Shown piece by piece: positions 52,638-61,312 of a DNA stretch of 64,000 nt (the stretch's first letter is position 1; each line of letters starts with the position of its first letter). The notes under the pieces are model-generated. The model did no database searches. It was not told where the DNA came from and worked only from the letters and a program-made list of their open reading frames with translations. A program made the position numbers and the translations under genes. Source of the stretch: Rhodobium orientis (GTDB lineage: Bacteria > Pseudomonadota > Alphaproteobacteria > Rhizobiales > Rhodobiaceae); the NCBI RefSeq assembly GCF_003258835.1, contig NZ_NPEV01000003.1:1-64000 (forward strand), written 5' to 3'.

Positions 52638-52660
52638 GGGCCGCGGCGGATGCGCGGCCC
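52638..52660 (-). terminator. Candidate terminator after the radical SAM gene
   Basis: GGGCCGCG pairs with CGCGGCCC around a short loop; read on the reverse strand the stem is followed by GCTTTTCGC. It lies 13 bases beyond the end of the radical SAM gene and separates it from the MoxR cluster. Confidence 0.55.
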
Positions 52661-52672
52661 GGCGCGATTTTC

Positions 52673-54223
52673 TCAAGGAAGCTGCGAAAGCCGAGGGGCC
52701 GGCACTTCCCGGGCCGAAAGCCTTTCCGGCCGCTCAAGGACCGGGCGTTCGGCGATTTGCCGTCCCGGCGCGTGTGTCCAGAAGGCGCGCAGCGATGGTC
52801 CGTCCCTGACGCGGCGCTCGCGGAAGAAGGAGAGGATCTCGTAGGGCCAGACGCGGCGGCCCATCGCGGTGTACCATCGCATCGCGTGCCGTCGCTCCCG
52901 ATCCGGCTGCAGATAGGTGCGATAGAGCGCCCGCGGCCGGCACTGCAGGGCCGCTTCGATGAACTTCACCCAGACCAGGACCCGCCAGGGCGCCATGTTG
53001 CCGGTTGCCAGCACCTGGTGTTTGTAGTCCCAGCGGCGCCGGTCGGGCTGGATGGTGGTCCGGTCCGCCTCCTCGTCGAAATAGGGCGTCCAGCGATGCG
53101 GCGTCGCATAGAGGATCTGGACCTGATCGGGGTCATAGGCGAGCAACTGGCGCAACATGCGCCAATAGTCCCGGTCCGTTTCCTCCCTGAACCCGACGAC
53201 CGAGGTCGCCATGGAAAGGATGCCGTGGCGGCGCAGCAGCCGGATGGCCTGGCGGTCGGTCGCCGTGGTCGAGCCCTTTTTGATGCGCTCAAGGGTGGCC
53301 GTATCGGTGTTTTCCAGCCCGAGCAGGAAGCGGATCACGCCGGCCTTGCGGTAGAGGTGCAGGATGTCGGCATCGCGGACGATGTCGCCCGCGCGGGTCG
53401 ATCCGACGAGGATGAGGTCGACGTCCTCGTCGATGAGCGCTTCCAGGAACGCTTTCCAGGCGCGCCGCGACGAGGTCGGGTTTTCGTCGGCAAGGTTGAT
53501 GACCTTTACCCCCTCCTCGCGGTGCAGGCGGGCCAGTTCCTTTGCAAAGGCGACCGGGTCACGGTGCCGCCAGCGGCGCCAGAAGAGGTTCTGGCCGCAA
53601 TAAGTGCATTGGTGCGGACAGCCGCGCGAGAACTGGGCGACGACGGCCCGCATCCCGCCCCAATAGCTGTACCGGGCGTGGTCGATCAGCTCCCAGCCGA
53701 TCCGGTAGTCGTCGAGAGTGCCGATCAGCGGCGCCGGTGCGGTGCGCACCGGCTGCCCGTCGCTGAGGAACGCCAGTCCGGGCAGATGGCCGAACGGCTG
53801 GCGTTCAGCCATCGCCCGGACCAGCCGGCGGGTGGTTTCCTCCCCCTCCCCGCAGACGATCGCCGTCACATGGGGTTCCGTGAGCAGGATTTCGCGCCAG
53901 TGGTAGGTCGGATAGACGCCGCCATAGACGATGGCGATGTCCGGGCGGGCCCTTGCGACCGCCGCCGCGACCTCGGCGATGACCGGGTGGCCGGAGGTCG
54001 AGCCGGAATGGCCGAACAGGACGATGTCGGGATCGAAATGGACCACCGCCTCGACGAGCGCCCGCGTCGGCGTCGGCGCAAGGTCGGCATCGATCAGGCG
54101 CACCTCGTGGCCGTCGTCGATCAGCGGGCCGCCGACGGCCAGGAGGCCCAGCGGCGGCAGATGATCGTCCGGGATGCGGCTGCCGATGGCCGGGTGCGGG
54201 ACGTTGACGAGCAGGATGCGCAT
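52673..54223 (-). CDS. B12-binding-domain radical SAM enzyme (BchE-like class)
   Basis: Radical SAM protein of 516 residues. N-terminal Rossmann-like B12-binding domain (about 1-150; MRILLVNVPHPAIG, then LPPLGLLAVGGPLIDDGHEV) lacking a DxHxxG cobalt-ligand motif. Then the cluster-binding C-x3-C-x2-C (GCPHQCTYCG) and a TIM-barrel core (GLENTDTATLERIKKG). The C-terminal part (RRHAMRWYTAMGRRVWPYEI) resembles the anaerobic cyclase BchE, but no other photosynthesis gene is present, so I do not assign that role. Coupled to a cis-prenyltransferase gene upstream, the substrate may be a polyprenyl or hopanoid lipid (inference). Start is uncertain: MTSLCPAPVA further upstream is in frame. Confidence 0.85.
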   Translation of the reverse strand: MRILLVNVPHPAIGSRIPDDHLPPLGLLAVGGPLIDDGHEVRLIDADLAPTPTRALVEAVVHFDPDIVLFGHSGSTSGHPVIAEVAAAVARARPDIAIVYGGVYPTYHWREILLTEPHVTAIVCGEGEETTRRLVRAMAERQPFGHLPGLAFLSDGQPVRTAPAPLIGTLDDYRIGWELIDHARYSYWGGMRAVVAQFSRGCPHQCTYCGQNLFWRRWRHRDPVAFAKELARLHREEGVKVINLADENPTSSRRAWKAFLEALIDEDVDLILVGSTRAGDIVRDADILHLYRKAGVIRFLLGLENTDTATLERIKKGSTTATDRQAIRLLRRHGILSMATSVVGFREETDRDYWRMLRQLLAYDPDQVQILYATPHRWTPYFDEEADRTTIQPDRRRWDYKHQVLATGNMAPWRVLVWVKFIEAALQCRPRALYRTYLQPDRERRHAMRWYTAMGRRVWPYEILSFFRERRVRDGPSLRAFWTHAPGRQIAERPVLERPERLSAREVPAPRLSQLP

Positions 54224-54336
54224 GGCGGAATTCCCGGAAACACGTGCGGGCATCGGCGCGTCGGCGACGGGGTTCCCGACCTCGCGAACCGCGAAGGTCC
54301 GCGCAGGCGTCGCCACTGGGGCGGGACACAGGCTCG

Positions 54337-55149
54337 TCATTCCGCACCTCCCGCCATCGCGTCCTGACCTGCTGGAAGGGCATAAGACCGCGACGGCCTG
54401 CGATCGCCAGTGCCGCGATGGCCGTGGGTGCAAGGATCGGTTTCGAGACACGGGTGCTCGGCGAGGCCGCCGAACCGGCGGTTGCGGCGGCGGAAGTCCC
54501 GCATCGCCGCGGCCAGTTCTTCGGCGCCGAAATCGGGCCACAGGCAGGGCGTGAAGTAGAGTTCGGCGTAGGCGCATTCCCACAGCAGGAAATCGGACAG
54601 GCGTTGCTCACCGCTGGTGCGGACGAGGAGGTCCACGTCCGGGCAGGACACGCCGCCCGTGACGTGCCTTGCGAAGGTCTCGGAGGTGAGCGGGGCGTCG
54701 CCGCTTGCGGACGCGGCCGCCTCAAGGATCGCGTGGCGGGCGGAGTAGTCGAGCGCGATCCGCAGGTACAGGCGCCGGCCGGCCCGGGTATCGGCTTCCA
54801 GCCCGGCGATCTCGTCCGCCAGGCCGTCCGGCAGCCGGTCGCGCCGGCCGATCACGGTCAAGCGGACACCGTTGTCGATGAGGTCCCGCCGCCGTGTCCG
54901 GAAATACTGGCGAAACAGCTCAAAGAGCGCATCGACCTCCGCCGCCGGTCTGCGCCAATTGTCCGACGAAAAGGCGTAGAGGGTCAGGGTTCCGATGTTG
55001 AGGTCCGGCGCGGCGCGGACGACGGCCTCCACGGCGTTGACGCCTTCGACATGGCCGTATTGCCGCGGCAGGCCCCGTTGCAGGGCCCAGCGGCCGTTGC
55101 CGTCCATGATGACGGCGACGTGGTCTCTTTTACGTAAATAACTTTGCAT
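54337..55149 (-). CDS. cis-Prenyltransferase (UppS-like)
   Basis: Isoprenyl diphosphate synthase of 270 residues that adds isopentenyl units in cis to make undecaprenyl-type chains. Catalytic D16 in HVAVIMDGNGRWA, GHVEGVNAVEAVV, SSDNWRRPAAEV, and RTSGEQRLSDFLLWECAYAE, followed by LYFTPCLWPDF. Start at MQSYLRKR, with GGAAGGGAG eight bases upstream; the start codon sits in the centre of a palindrome (55142-55156). It is a second-copy type: the essential uppS normally sits with cdsA/dxr, absent here. Likely a dedicated lipid-pathway enzyme paired with the radical SAM protein. Confidence 0.93.
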   Translation of the reverse strand: MQSYLRKRDHVAVIMDGNGRWALQRGLPRQYGHVEGVNAVEAVVRAAPDLNIGTLTLYAFSSDNWRRPAAEVDALFELFRQYFRTRRRDLIDNGVRLTVIGRRDRLPDGLADEIAGLEADTRAGRRLYLRIALDYSARHAILEAAASASGDAPLTSETFARHVTGGVSCPDVDLLVRTSGEQRLSDFLLWECAYAELYFTPCLWPDFGAEELAAAMRDFRRRNRRFGGLAEHPCLETDPCTHGHRGTGDRRPSRSYALPAGQDAMAGGAE

Positions 55150-55156
55150 TGCAAAG
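55136..55156. promoter_or_regulatory. Palindromic operator over the prenyltransferase start
   Basis: CTTTGCA-T-TGCAAAG at 55142-55156, preceded by AAATAA, covers the ribosome-binding site/start codon of the prenyltransferase gene. The pattern AAATAACTTT-N7-AAAG recurs at 56298-56318 in front of the membrane-protein/regulator pair. Binding here would block transcription or translation directly. Confidence 0.6.
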
Positions 55157-55293
55157 CTCCCTTCCAAAAAAATACCCCGAACGCGGCGCGTCCGCGGTGA
55201 AGCGCGCCCCTTGCCCTGTCCTGTCGTCTGCGCACCGGATTGTTGCCATCCGCCACGCCCGATGCGCCGAAGCGCGTTGCCTTCAGACGCTTT

Positions 55294-55674
55294 TCACGCC
55301 GGTTTCCATCCGACCTTGTCCGGGTCGGGTTCCTCGCTGCGTTCCGCGGCGTCGGCCGCGTTTTTCACCACCTTTTCCAGCACGGCCAGATAGTCGGCGA
55401 AGCGCTTGCGGCCGAGGTCGGTCAGTTCGCACCTGGTGTGCGGACGATTGCGCTCGTAGCCCTTGTGGACGGCAACGAGCCCGGCGTCCTGCAGCACCTG
55501 GATGTGGCGGCTGAGATTGCCGTCGGTGAGGCCGCAAAGCTGCTTCAGGTCGGAAAAGGCAAGCCCCTTCGGGTGGCCGATCAGCGACGTGACAATGCCG
55601 AGCCTGGCCTTTTCGTGAAAGACGCGGTCGAGCCCGTCATAGGCAAAGGGGGCATTTTCAGACCGGTTGGCCAT
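55294..55674 (-). CDS. Small winged-helix transcriptional regulator
   Basis: Regulator of 126 residues, a single winged-helix domain: HEKARLGIVTSLIGHPKGLA, FSDLKQLCGLTDGNLSRHIQ and VLQDAGLVAVHKGYE with the wing RPHTRCELTDLG. It belongs to the group of short MarR/PadR-like helix proteins that pair with a membrane protein gene. Start at MANRSENAP with GGAGGCGACG before the ATG, inside the end of the upstream gene. It is the best candidate to bind the shared CTTTGCA-type motif at 55142 and 56303. Confidence 0.88.
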   Translation of the reverse strand: MANRSENAPFAYDGLDRVFHEKARLGIVTSLIGHPKGLAFSDLKQLCGLTDGNLSRHIQVLQDAGLVAVHKGYERNRPHTRCELTDLGRKRFADYLAVLEKVVKNAADAAERSEEPDPDKVGWKPA

Positions 55675-56278
55675 CGTCGCCTCCATTGGCGGTTCGCAGA
55701 AGGACGGCCATCAGGCCCTGGCCGAGGGCGAAGGGCACGCCCATCATCCATGGCGACAGCTCGCGGCTGCCGCTTGCGAGGATGAACACCGCGATCCCGG
55801 CGAGGAGATACCAGGCGCCGGCGAGCCCAATGGAGCGCGGCAGGCTGCGCAAGGAGGCGAACAGGCCGAGCGCGACCAGGATCTGCCAGAGGCCGGGAAG
55901 GATCCAGACGGCGTCGGCCGCGTATTTCAGCACCGCCGCGGTCACCGCCGCGCCGGCGACGCCGGCCGGGAGAAACTGCTCGACGGCGGCAAGGATCATC
56001 GCATCGGCCATGCCGCCATGCAGGCGCCGCGACCGGGCGAGCATCTCCACGCCGACCAGCGCCACCGCGACGACGGCAACCGCGATCCAGCAAAGGACGA
56101 ACCGCACCGGGCCGTCGGCCAGCACGGCCGGCCAGGCCGACTGGGCGACAGCAGCGACGAGCGCCAGGCCGCCAGTCACGGCAATGACCGCCGGGCCGAA
56201 GCCGCGGAACAGCGTGCCGGCGGCAAGCTGACTGCGGATGTTCGCAATATCCGTCAGGGCCTTGTCGAATTCGCCCAT
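55658..56278 (-). CDS. Membrane protein encoded with the regulator
   Basis: Integral membrane protein of 206 residues starting MGEFDKALTDIANIRSQLA, with about five hydrophobic segments (for example VIAVTGGLALVAAVA, FVLCWIAVAVVAVALVGVEM). GGGAGATCGGC precedes the ATG. No enzyme motif. Genes of this kind frequently stand before a small winged-helix gene and are thought to sense or modulate its activity at the membrane; that is family knowledge, not shown here. It overlaps the regulator gene by 17 bases. Confidence 0.8.
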   Translation of the reverse strand: MGEFDKALTDIANIRSQLAAGTLFRGFGPAVIAVTGGLALVAAVAQSAWPAVLADGPVRFVLCWIAVAVVAVALVGVEMLARSRRLHGGMADAMILAAVEQFLPAGVAGAAVTAAVLKYAADAVWILPGLWQILVALGLFASLRSLPRSIGLAGAWYLLAGIAVFILASGSRELSPWMMGVPFALGQGLMAVLLRTANGGDDGQPV

Positions 56279-56297
56279 GCCGATCTCCCGCAAGCGC

Positions 56298-56319
56298 AAA
56301 TAACTTTACTATACAAAGT
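56298..56319. promoter_or_regulatory. Candidate operator upstream of the membrane/regulator pair
   Basis: AAATAACTTT followed by seven bases and AAAGT (ACTTT at 56303-56307, AAAGT at 56315-56319). Matches the AAATAACTTT-N7-AAAG pattern over the prenyltransferase start at 55136-55156. It lies 20 bases upstream of the membrane-protein start, suggesting autoregulation. Confidence 0.5.
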
Positions 56320-56634
56320 ACACGTCACTCCAAAGATTGGCAAGGGCGATCTGGCGGGCCGGACGAAAAAGCGGCGCCCGAGGGATTTGGGTGTTTTCGC
56401 TGACGTCTCGGACGGACGCCTCTCTGCCCTCGCGCGCCGTCATCCCCTCCCCTTGGAAAACGGCACGGACTTATGAATGTCCGTCATGAGTGTCTGCACT
56501 CTACGCGGCCTAATGCCGCCGGCTCCGGCGACATACATCAATAGAAACAATCACAAAGCCAAGGCCGCCCCGGGCATCCAAGGGGCGAGCGCGCCGGACC
56601 GGCGCCGGGCCTTGCGTTACGACAGGAGTTCAAG
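56320..56634. other. Intergenic region without a gene
   Basis: About 315 bases between the divergent membrane-protein gene and the DUF2255 gene. No protein-like frame is seen. It holds an inverted repeat ACGGAC-TTATGAAT-GTCCGT at 56465-56484, a possible regulator site for the + strand genes, and the ribosome-binding site GACAGGAG of the next gene. Confidence 0.6.
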
Positions 56635-57012
56635 ATGCGTTGGGAAAAACAGCAACTGGACGAGATCGCCAAGGCCGGGGATTTCCGGATCGCGCCGTTC
56701 CGGAAGGACGGCGAGACGCTCGGCACGCCCACCTATATCTGGTTCGTTACCGTCGGCGGCTCGCTCTACGTCAGGCCCTATAACGGCCGAAAATCGCGCT
56801 GGTACAAGGCCGCGGTGGAGCAGAAGGCCGGCGCCATCAAGGTCGATGGTACGACCCTCGACGTCGCCTTCGCGCCCGCCGACGCCGCCCTCAACGACAA
56901 GATCGATGCGGCCTATCGCAAGAAATACGCCGACAGCCGCTACCTTCCACCGATGATCTCGGAACGCACCCGCACCGCCACCGTCGAGGTGCTGCCGCGC
57001 GACCAGGGCTGA
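56635..57012 (+). CDS. DUF2255 family protein
   Basis: 125 residues, soluble, with [40 protein letters not shown], followed by KSRWYKAAV, which mark DUF2255, a small beta-barrel-like family of unknown function, sometimes listed as nitroreductase-like flavin proteins. CAGGAGTTCAAG precedes the ATG. It is followed 80 bases later by a tautomerase gene on the same strand. Confidence 0.85.
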   Translation: MRWEKQQLDEIAKAGDFRIAPFRKDGETLGTPTYIWFVTVGGSLYVRPYNGRKSRWYKAAVEQKAGAIKVDGTTLDVAFAPADAALNDKIDAAYRKKYADSRYLPPMISERTRTATVEVLPRDQG

Positions 57013-57091
57013 GCGAGCCTCTCGACGCCAGAACCACCAACACTTTTCGGGATCCGACGCCCGACGGGCATTTTCCAGGAGAACCCCACCC

Positions 57092-57319
57092 ATGCCCCAT
57101 GTCATCGTCAAGGCCTGGCCCGGCAAGAGCGAGGACCAGAAGACGCGCCTGGCGGAAGCCATCACCAGAAACGTCATGGAGATTTTCGACTACGGCCGGG
57201 ACCCGGTCTCGGTCGCCATCGAAGAGGTCCCGGCGGAGCGCTGGAAAGAGGATGTCTACGATCCGGATATCGAAGCCTTTCCGGAACGGCTCTACAAGAA
57301 GCCCGGCTATCAGATGTAG
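57092..57319 (+). CDS. pptA: 4-Oxalocrotonate tautomerase-family protein
   Basis: Small tautomerase, 75 residues (PptA type), cytoplasmic. Pro2 becomes the N-terminal catalytic base after removal of Met ([20 protein letters not shown]). [20 protein letters not shown] is the strand/helix region around the active site. Substrate unknown; PptA acts on phenylenolpyruvate-type compounds. The gene ends just before a strong bidirectional terminator. Confidence 0.88.
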   Translation: MPHVIVKAWPGKSEDQKTRLAEAITRNVMEIFDYGRDPVSVAIEEVPAERWKEDVYDPDIEAFPERLYKKPGYQM

Positions 57320-57327
57320 CGGGCACG

Positions 57328-57370
57328 AAAAGAGCCGGGTGACAGGGATGTCGCCCGGCTCTTTCTTTTT
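57328..57370. terminator. Bidirectional rho-independent terminator
   Basis: AAAGAGCCGGG (57328-57338) pairs with CCCGGCTCTTT (57354-57364), followed by CTTTTT; the A-run on the left side gives a T-run on the other strand. It lies between the tautomerase gene (+) and the SDR gene (-), so it should end both transcripts. Confidence 0.85.
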
Positions 57371-57394
57371 GTCCAATGGACCGTGCAGCCCGAC

Positions 57395-58243
57395 CTATTC
57401 GCCTTCGGGGTAATCCGTGGAGAGGGTCAGGTCCTTCCAGGTCTCGAAATTCTCGCGCAGCTCCTCCAGGCGGTCCATGGCGCGGCCATAGGCCTGGGCG
57501 CTCATCAGCAGCCGCAGCGGCGGGTTTTCCGCCTCATAGGCGGTGAGGACGGCCGCGGCCGCGCGCACCGGATCGCCGTCCTGGTGGCCCGAACCTTCTT
57601 TCAGGCCCTTTCTGAGCGCACCGGCGGTCTCGGCATAGTCGTCGATGACGGTCTTGGATTCGATGACGGAGCGTCCGGCCCAGTCGGTACGGAACCCGCC
57701 CGGCTCGATGATCGTCACCTTGATGCCGAGCGGCGCGACCTCCTTGGCCAGCGCCTCGGACAGCGCCTCGACCGCGAACTTGGTGGCGTTGTAGTAGCCG
57801 AGCGCCGGATAGGCGATCAGCCCGCCGATGGAGGAGAAGTTGAATATGTGGCCGCTGCGGCGGGCGCGCATGCCCGGCAGCACCTTCTGGGTCAGCGTGT
57901 TGAGGCCGAAGACGTTGGTCTCGAACTGGCGCCGGATCTCCGCGTCCTCGCCCTCCTCAATGGCCGAGAAATAGCCGTAGCCGGCATTGTTGACGAGAAC
58001 GTCGATGCGCCCGAAACGGGCCTCGGCGTCGGCGACGGCCTTGTCGATCATCGCCGGGTCGGTGACGTCGAGCGTCAATGCAAGGGCCTTGTCCTCGTTG
58101 CCTTCCACGAGGTCGGCGATGCTCTCAAGGCGCCGGGCGGTCATTGCCACCGGAAAACCGCGCGAGAGCAGCAGCTTGGCGATCTCGCGGCCAAAGCCGG
58201 TCGAGCAACCGGTCACAAACCAGACGGGTTTGTCTGTCGACAT
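57395..58243 (-). CDS. Short-chain dehydrogenase/reductase (classical SDR)
   Basis: NAD(P)-dependent oxidoreductase, 282 residues. Nucleotide motif TGCSTGFGREIA, NNAGYGYF, catalytic Ser in FNFSSIGGLIAYP and Y-x3-K in YYNATKFAVEAL. The EPGGFRTDWAG and long C-terminal part are typical of the YdfG-like/retinol-type group found in many bacteria. Start at MSTDKPVWF with AAAGGACACACC upstream. It sits 60 bases after the epimerase gene on the same strand. Confidence 0.92.
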   Translation of the reverse strand: MSTDKPVWFVTGCSTGFGREIAKLLLSRGFPVAMTARRLESIADLVEGNEDKALALTLDVTDPAMIDKAVADAEARFGRIDVLVNNAGYGYFSAIEEGEDAEIRRQFETNVFGLNTLTQKVLPGMRARRSGHIFNFSSIGGLIAYPALGYYNATKFAVEALSEALAKEVAPLGIKVTIIEPGGFRTDWAGRSVIESKTVIDDYAETAGALRKGLKEGSGHQDGDPVRAAAAVLTAYEAENPPLRLLMSAQAYGRAMDRLEELRENFETWKDLTLSTDYPEGE

Positions 58244-58303
58244 GGTGTGTCCTTTCAAAAGTCAGGGTCTTGGGAAGAAGCGGCTTTGGCAGGTTTCCCC
58301 GCC

Positions 58304-59305
58304 TCAGCCGAAAGGCTTGGTCTTCAGCCAGTCCAGCGTCTCCTTCAGCGTCGTCGGAATATCGCGAAGGGTGACGCCGAGGCTGTCGCGGCGCGTGAAG
58401 TCGAACCCGGTCGGCATCTCCGGCTCGCCGTCGAGCGGCGCCGGCAGCGCCGAGGCTGGTACGTGCTTGCCGATCTCGGCATAGATGTCGCGCCAGGGCC
58501 AGCTGTCATAGACCGCGAAATAGCGCCCGGAGGCCTCAGGAGTCTCATAGCCGGCAAGGAACAGCGCCGCCACGTCGTCGAGGTGCGAGACGGACATGGA
58601 GCCGGCCGGCACCGTGTCGTGCCAGCCCTTCTTACCCTCCAGCATATCGGCGAGCGCCTTGTGGAAGGCGCGGTTCGCGTGTTCGGGCAGGATGGTCGGC
58701 CCCAGCATCATGGTCGGCAGGAAGATGACCAGCCGCTGGCCGTGCTCCTTGGCAAAGGCCCTGGCCGAGGCCTCCATCACGGTCTTTTCCGCCGCGGTGT
58801 ATTTCTTCTGGGAAAGCTGGTGCTGGAGGTCGGAGGGGTGGTCGATCTCGTTCTTCACCGCCACCGGCTCGCGCGGATTGGTGCTGCTGGTCGAGGAACA
58901 GACGATGACGTTCTTCACGTCCTGACGGGCGGCGGCCTGCATGATGTTGAGACAGCCGTCCTCGATCGGCCGGATGATCTCGGCCCAGCCGCGATCCTCG
59001 TCCATCTCGCGGGCCGGCGTGCCGTCGCGGCCGGCATAGATCGGCACCAGGCAGGCAATGAAGACGGCGTCGCAGCCGGCAAGCGGGGCGTCGAAGTCGG
59101 CGCTTGTCGCCATATCGGCGGAATAGAGGGTCAAACGCTCCGCCGCGCCCGGCAGCGCCATCAGGTAGGGCGCCTTTTGCGGGTCGTCGGCATTCCTCAA
59201 CGTGCCGTTGACGCGGAAACCGGCCGCCAGCGCGGCCTTGACGATATGCGAGCCCACGAGCCCGCTGGCGCCGACGACGCAAAGGGTCTTGTCGTTGTCG
59301 CTCAT
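58304..59305 (-). CDS. NAD-dependent epimerase/dihydroflavonol-reductase-like protein
   Basis: Extended SDR of 333 residues. Starts TLCVVGASGLVGSHIVKAAL (nucleotide-binding GxxGxxG), SSTSSTNPREPVAVKNEID, and a tyrosine/lysine pair in KKYTAAEKTV, as in dihydroflavonol 4-reductase and cinnamoyl-CoA-reductase relatives. AAGGGAGAACCGAC precedes the ATG. Probably reduces a small carbonyl; forms a two-gene unit with the SDR downstream. Its promoter region is shared with the divergent molybdenum dehydrogenase operon. Confidence 0.92.
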   Translation of the reverse strand: MSDNDKTLCVVGASGLVGSHIVKAALAAGFRVNGTLRNADDPQKAPYLMALPGAAERLTLYSADMATSADFDAPLAGCDAVFIACLVPIYAGRDGTPAREMDEDRGWAEIIRPIEDGCLNIMQAAARQDVKNVIVCSSTSSTNPREPVAVKNEIDHPSDLQHQLSQKKYTAAEKTVMEASARAFAKEHGQRLVIFLPTMMLGPTILPEHANRAFHKALADMLEGKKGWHDTVPAGSMSVSHLDDVAALFLAGYETPEASGRYFAVYDSWPWRDIYAEIGKHVPASALPAPLDGEPEMPTGFDFTRRDSLGVTLRDIPTTLKETLDWLKTKPFG

Positions 59306-59697
59306 GTCGGTTCTCCCTTGGTGTCTGTCCGGTTCGGGCGGGAGCGGATCGGCGCCGCTGCGGGCAGGCGAAAAAAGTGCCGCCTGGGCGGCGGCCGACT
59401 CCCAGCCTCCGGAGAAATCGTCTCAACACAGATAATACCGCCATGCGGCGGCGTGTAGGCGCGCGCGGCGGCAATGAGACATGAGTGCCGTTCATGAATG
59501 GGATTTTCCGGAAAACCGGCATCCGGCGAGAATCCGGACGCATTCCGATTTCTTTAAACGCTTCAGGCAGCTCTTCGTTCCATGAGTGAGATCGATAAGT
59601 GCAATGAGCTAGGGAGAACTACAGATACCGGGAGGGCACCCTACCCTTTCACACATGCATCCGTCTGAATGACGCGGACCGACAGGAAGGACTTTTC
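59306..59697. promoter_or_regulatory. Divergent promoter region of epimerase and PaoABC operons
   Basis: 392 bases with no gene. It contains CATGA-GTGCCGT-TCATG at 59480-59496 (5-base inverted arms, a T-N11-A-like LysR box) and the perfect palindrome TTTTCCGGAAAA at 59504-59515, only seven bases apart. Strong ribosome-binding sites face both ways (AAGGGAG and GGAAGGA). No regulator gene is adjacent, so the protein that binds here is unknown. Confidence 0.55.
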
Positions 59698-60360
59698 ATG
59701 AGCCCACCCATCCAATTCGAACTTCGGCGCCGAACGCTGCTTGCCGGAACGGCAGCGGGCGCCGTGACCGCGGCCCTCGGCCGCTTCGGCATCGACAAGG
59801 CGAGTGCCGCGACAGGCGGTTCCGGCGATGCCGCCCCGGTCGGCCCGGAAACCAGCACCGTCACGCTGACGGTCAATGGCGAAAAGCACGAGCTGACCCT
59901 CGACAACCGCACCACGCTGCTCGATGCCCTGCGCGAGCACCTGCACCTCACCGGCACCAAGAAGGGCTGCGACCACGGCCAGTGCGGCGCCTGCACCTGC
60001 ACGGTGAACGGCACCCGCGTCAATTCCTGCCTCAGCCTTGCCGCCATGCATGACGGCGACGAGATCGAGACCATCGAGGGCATCGGCACGCCGGACAACA
60101 TGGACCCGATGCAGGCCGCGTTCCTAGAGCATGACGGCTTCCAGTGCGGCTACTGCACGCCCGGCCAGATCACCTCGGCCCGCGCGGTGCTTGAGGAGAT
60201 CCGCAGCGGCGTTCCCTCGCACGTGACCGGCGATCTTACCGCCGCTATCACGCTCACCGATGCGGAGGTCCGCGAGCGCATGTCCGGCAACATCTGCCGC
60301 TGCGGCGCCTATTCGAACATTCTCGCCGCCATCACCCAGGTCGCGGAGGAACAGTCGTGA
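59698..60360 (+). CDS. paoA: Aldehyde dehydrogenase 2Fe-2S subunit (PaoA/YagT type)
   Basis: Iron-sulfur subunit of a periplasmic molybdenum hydroxylase, 220 residues. A twin-arginine-like leader ([13 protein letters not shown]) directs export. Plant-type 2Fe-2S ligands C91, C96, C99 and C111 ([11 protein letters not shown]), and the second cluster CGYCTPG with CRCG. It carries electrons from the Mo site to FAD. GACAGGAAGGA precedes the ATG. It overlaps the FAD subunit gene by four bases. Confidence 0.93.
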   Translation: MSPPIQFELRRRTLLAGTAAGAVTAALGRFGIDKASAATGGSGDAAPVGPETSTVTLTVNGEKHELTLDNRTTLLDALREHLHLTGTKKGCDHGQCGACTCTVNGTRVNSCLSLAAMHDGDEIETIEGIGTPDNMDPMQAAFLEHDGFQCGYCTPGQITSARAVLEEIRSGVPSHVTGDLTAAITLTDAEVRERMSGNICRCGAYSNILAAITQVAEEQS

Positions 60361-61307
60361 AAGCCTTTTCCTACGAAAAAATGACCGATCCGGCCAAGGC
60401 CGCGGCCCGCGCCGCCGAGGTCGAGGGAGCAAAATTCCTCGCCGGCGGCACCAACCTCCTCGACCTCATGAAGCTTGAGATCGAGGCGCCGGTGCACATC
60501 ATCGACGTCAACGGGCTCGGCCTCGACGAGATTACGGAAACCGAGGACGGCGGCCTTCGTATCGGCACGCTCGTCAGCAATACGGCGCTGTCCGCCGATG
60601 CCCGCATCCGGCGCGAATATCCGCTGCTGACGCGGGCGATCGCCGCGGGCGCCTCCGGCCAGCTTCGCAACAAGGCGACGACGGGCGGCAACCTCCTGCA
60701 GCGCACGCGCTGCCCGTATTTCTATGACCCGGACCAGCCCTGTAACAAGCGCAAGCCCGGCTCCGGCTGTGCGGCGCTTTCCAAGGGCGCCTTCTCGCGC
60801 CAGCTCGGCATCATTGGCACCTCGGATGCCTGCATCGCGACGCATCCTTCCGACATGGCCGTTGCCATGCGGGCGCTCGATGCCACCGTGGAGACCGTGA
60901 CGCCGACCGGCATGACCCGCCGCATCGCGCTGGAGGACCTGCACGTCCTGCCGGGCGACACGCCCGACAAGGAAACGTCGCTTCTCCCCGGCGAGCTGAT
61001 CACCGCGGTGACGCTGCCCGCCCCCGTCGGCGGCGCGCAGAAATATCACAAGGTGCGCGACCGGGCGTCCTACGCCTTCGCGCTCGTCTCGGTCGCCCTG
61101 ATCCGCCAGCCGGACGGCAGCGGACGCGTGGCGCTCGGCGGCGTCGCCCCGAAGCCCTGGCGTTCCCTTGAGGCCGATGCGGAGCTGCCGAACGGCGCCC
61201 GCGCGGTGATGACCAAGCTGCTTAACGGCGCCCGCCCGACGGAAGAGAACGCCTTCAAGATCACCCTGGCCGAGCGCACGCTCGCCGCCATGCTGGCAGA
61301 GGAGTAA
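60357..61307 (+). CDS. paoB: Aldehyde dehydrogenase FAD subunit (PaoB/YagS type)
   Basis: FAD-binding subunit, 316 residues: [20 protein letters not shown] and [20 protein letters not shown] are the FAD contact motifs of the CO/xanthine-dehydrogenase family. Cys residues in [21 protein letters not shown] are consistent with the extra 4Fe-4S cluster of the PaoB group. It has no leader of its own and is exported with PaoA. Confidence 0.93.
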   Translation: MKAFSYEKMTDPAKAAARAAEVEGAKFLAGGTNLLDLMKLEIEAPVHIIDVNGLGLDEITETEDGGLRIGTLVSNTALSADARIRREYPLLTRAIAAGASGQLRNKATTGGNLLQRTRCPYFYDPDQPCNKRKPGSGCAALSKGAFSRQLGIIGTSDACIATHPSDMAVAMRALDATVETVTPTGMTRRIALEDLHVLPGDTPDKETSLLPGELITAVTLPAPVGGAQKYHKVRDRASYAFALVSVALIRQPDGSGRVALGGVAPKPWRSLEADAELPNGARAVMTKLLNGARPTEENAFKITLAERTLAAMLAEE

Positions 61308-61312
61308 ATCCC

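Noticed and set aside
52673-54223. Naming the radical SAM gene bchE
   Set aside because: Similarity is limited to the general architecture and C-terminal region; no bacteriochlorophyll gene is present and the partner is a prenyltransferase.
57383-59458. A 691-residue open frame on the + strand, and similar long ones at 28839-30668 and 51869-54367
   Set aside because: They lie antisense to well-supported genes, show no domain or signal and have the Arg/His/Gly/Asp composition of high-GC shadow frames.
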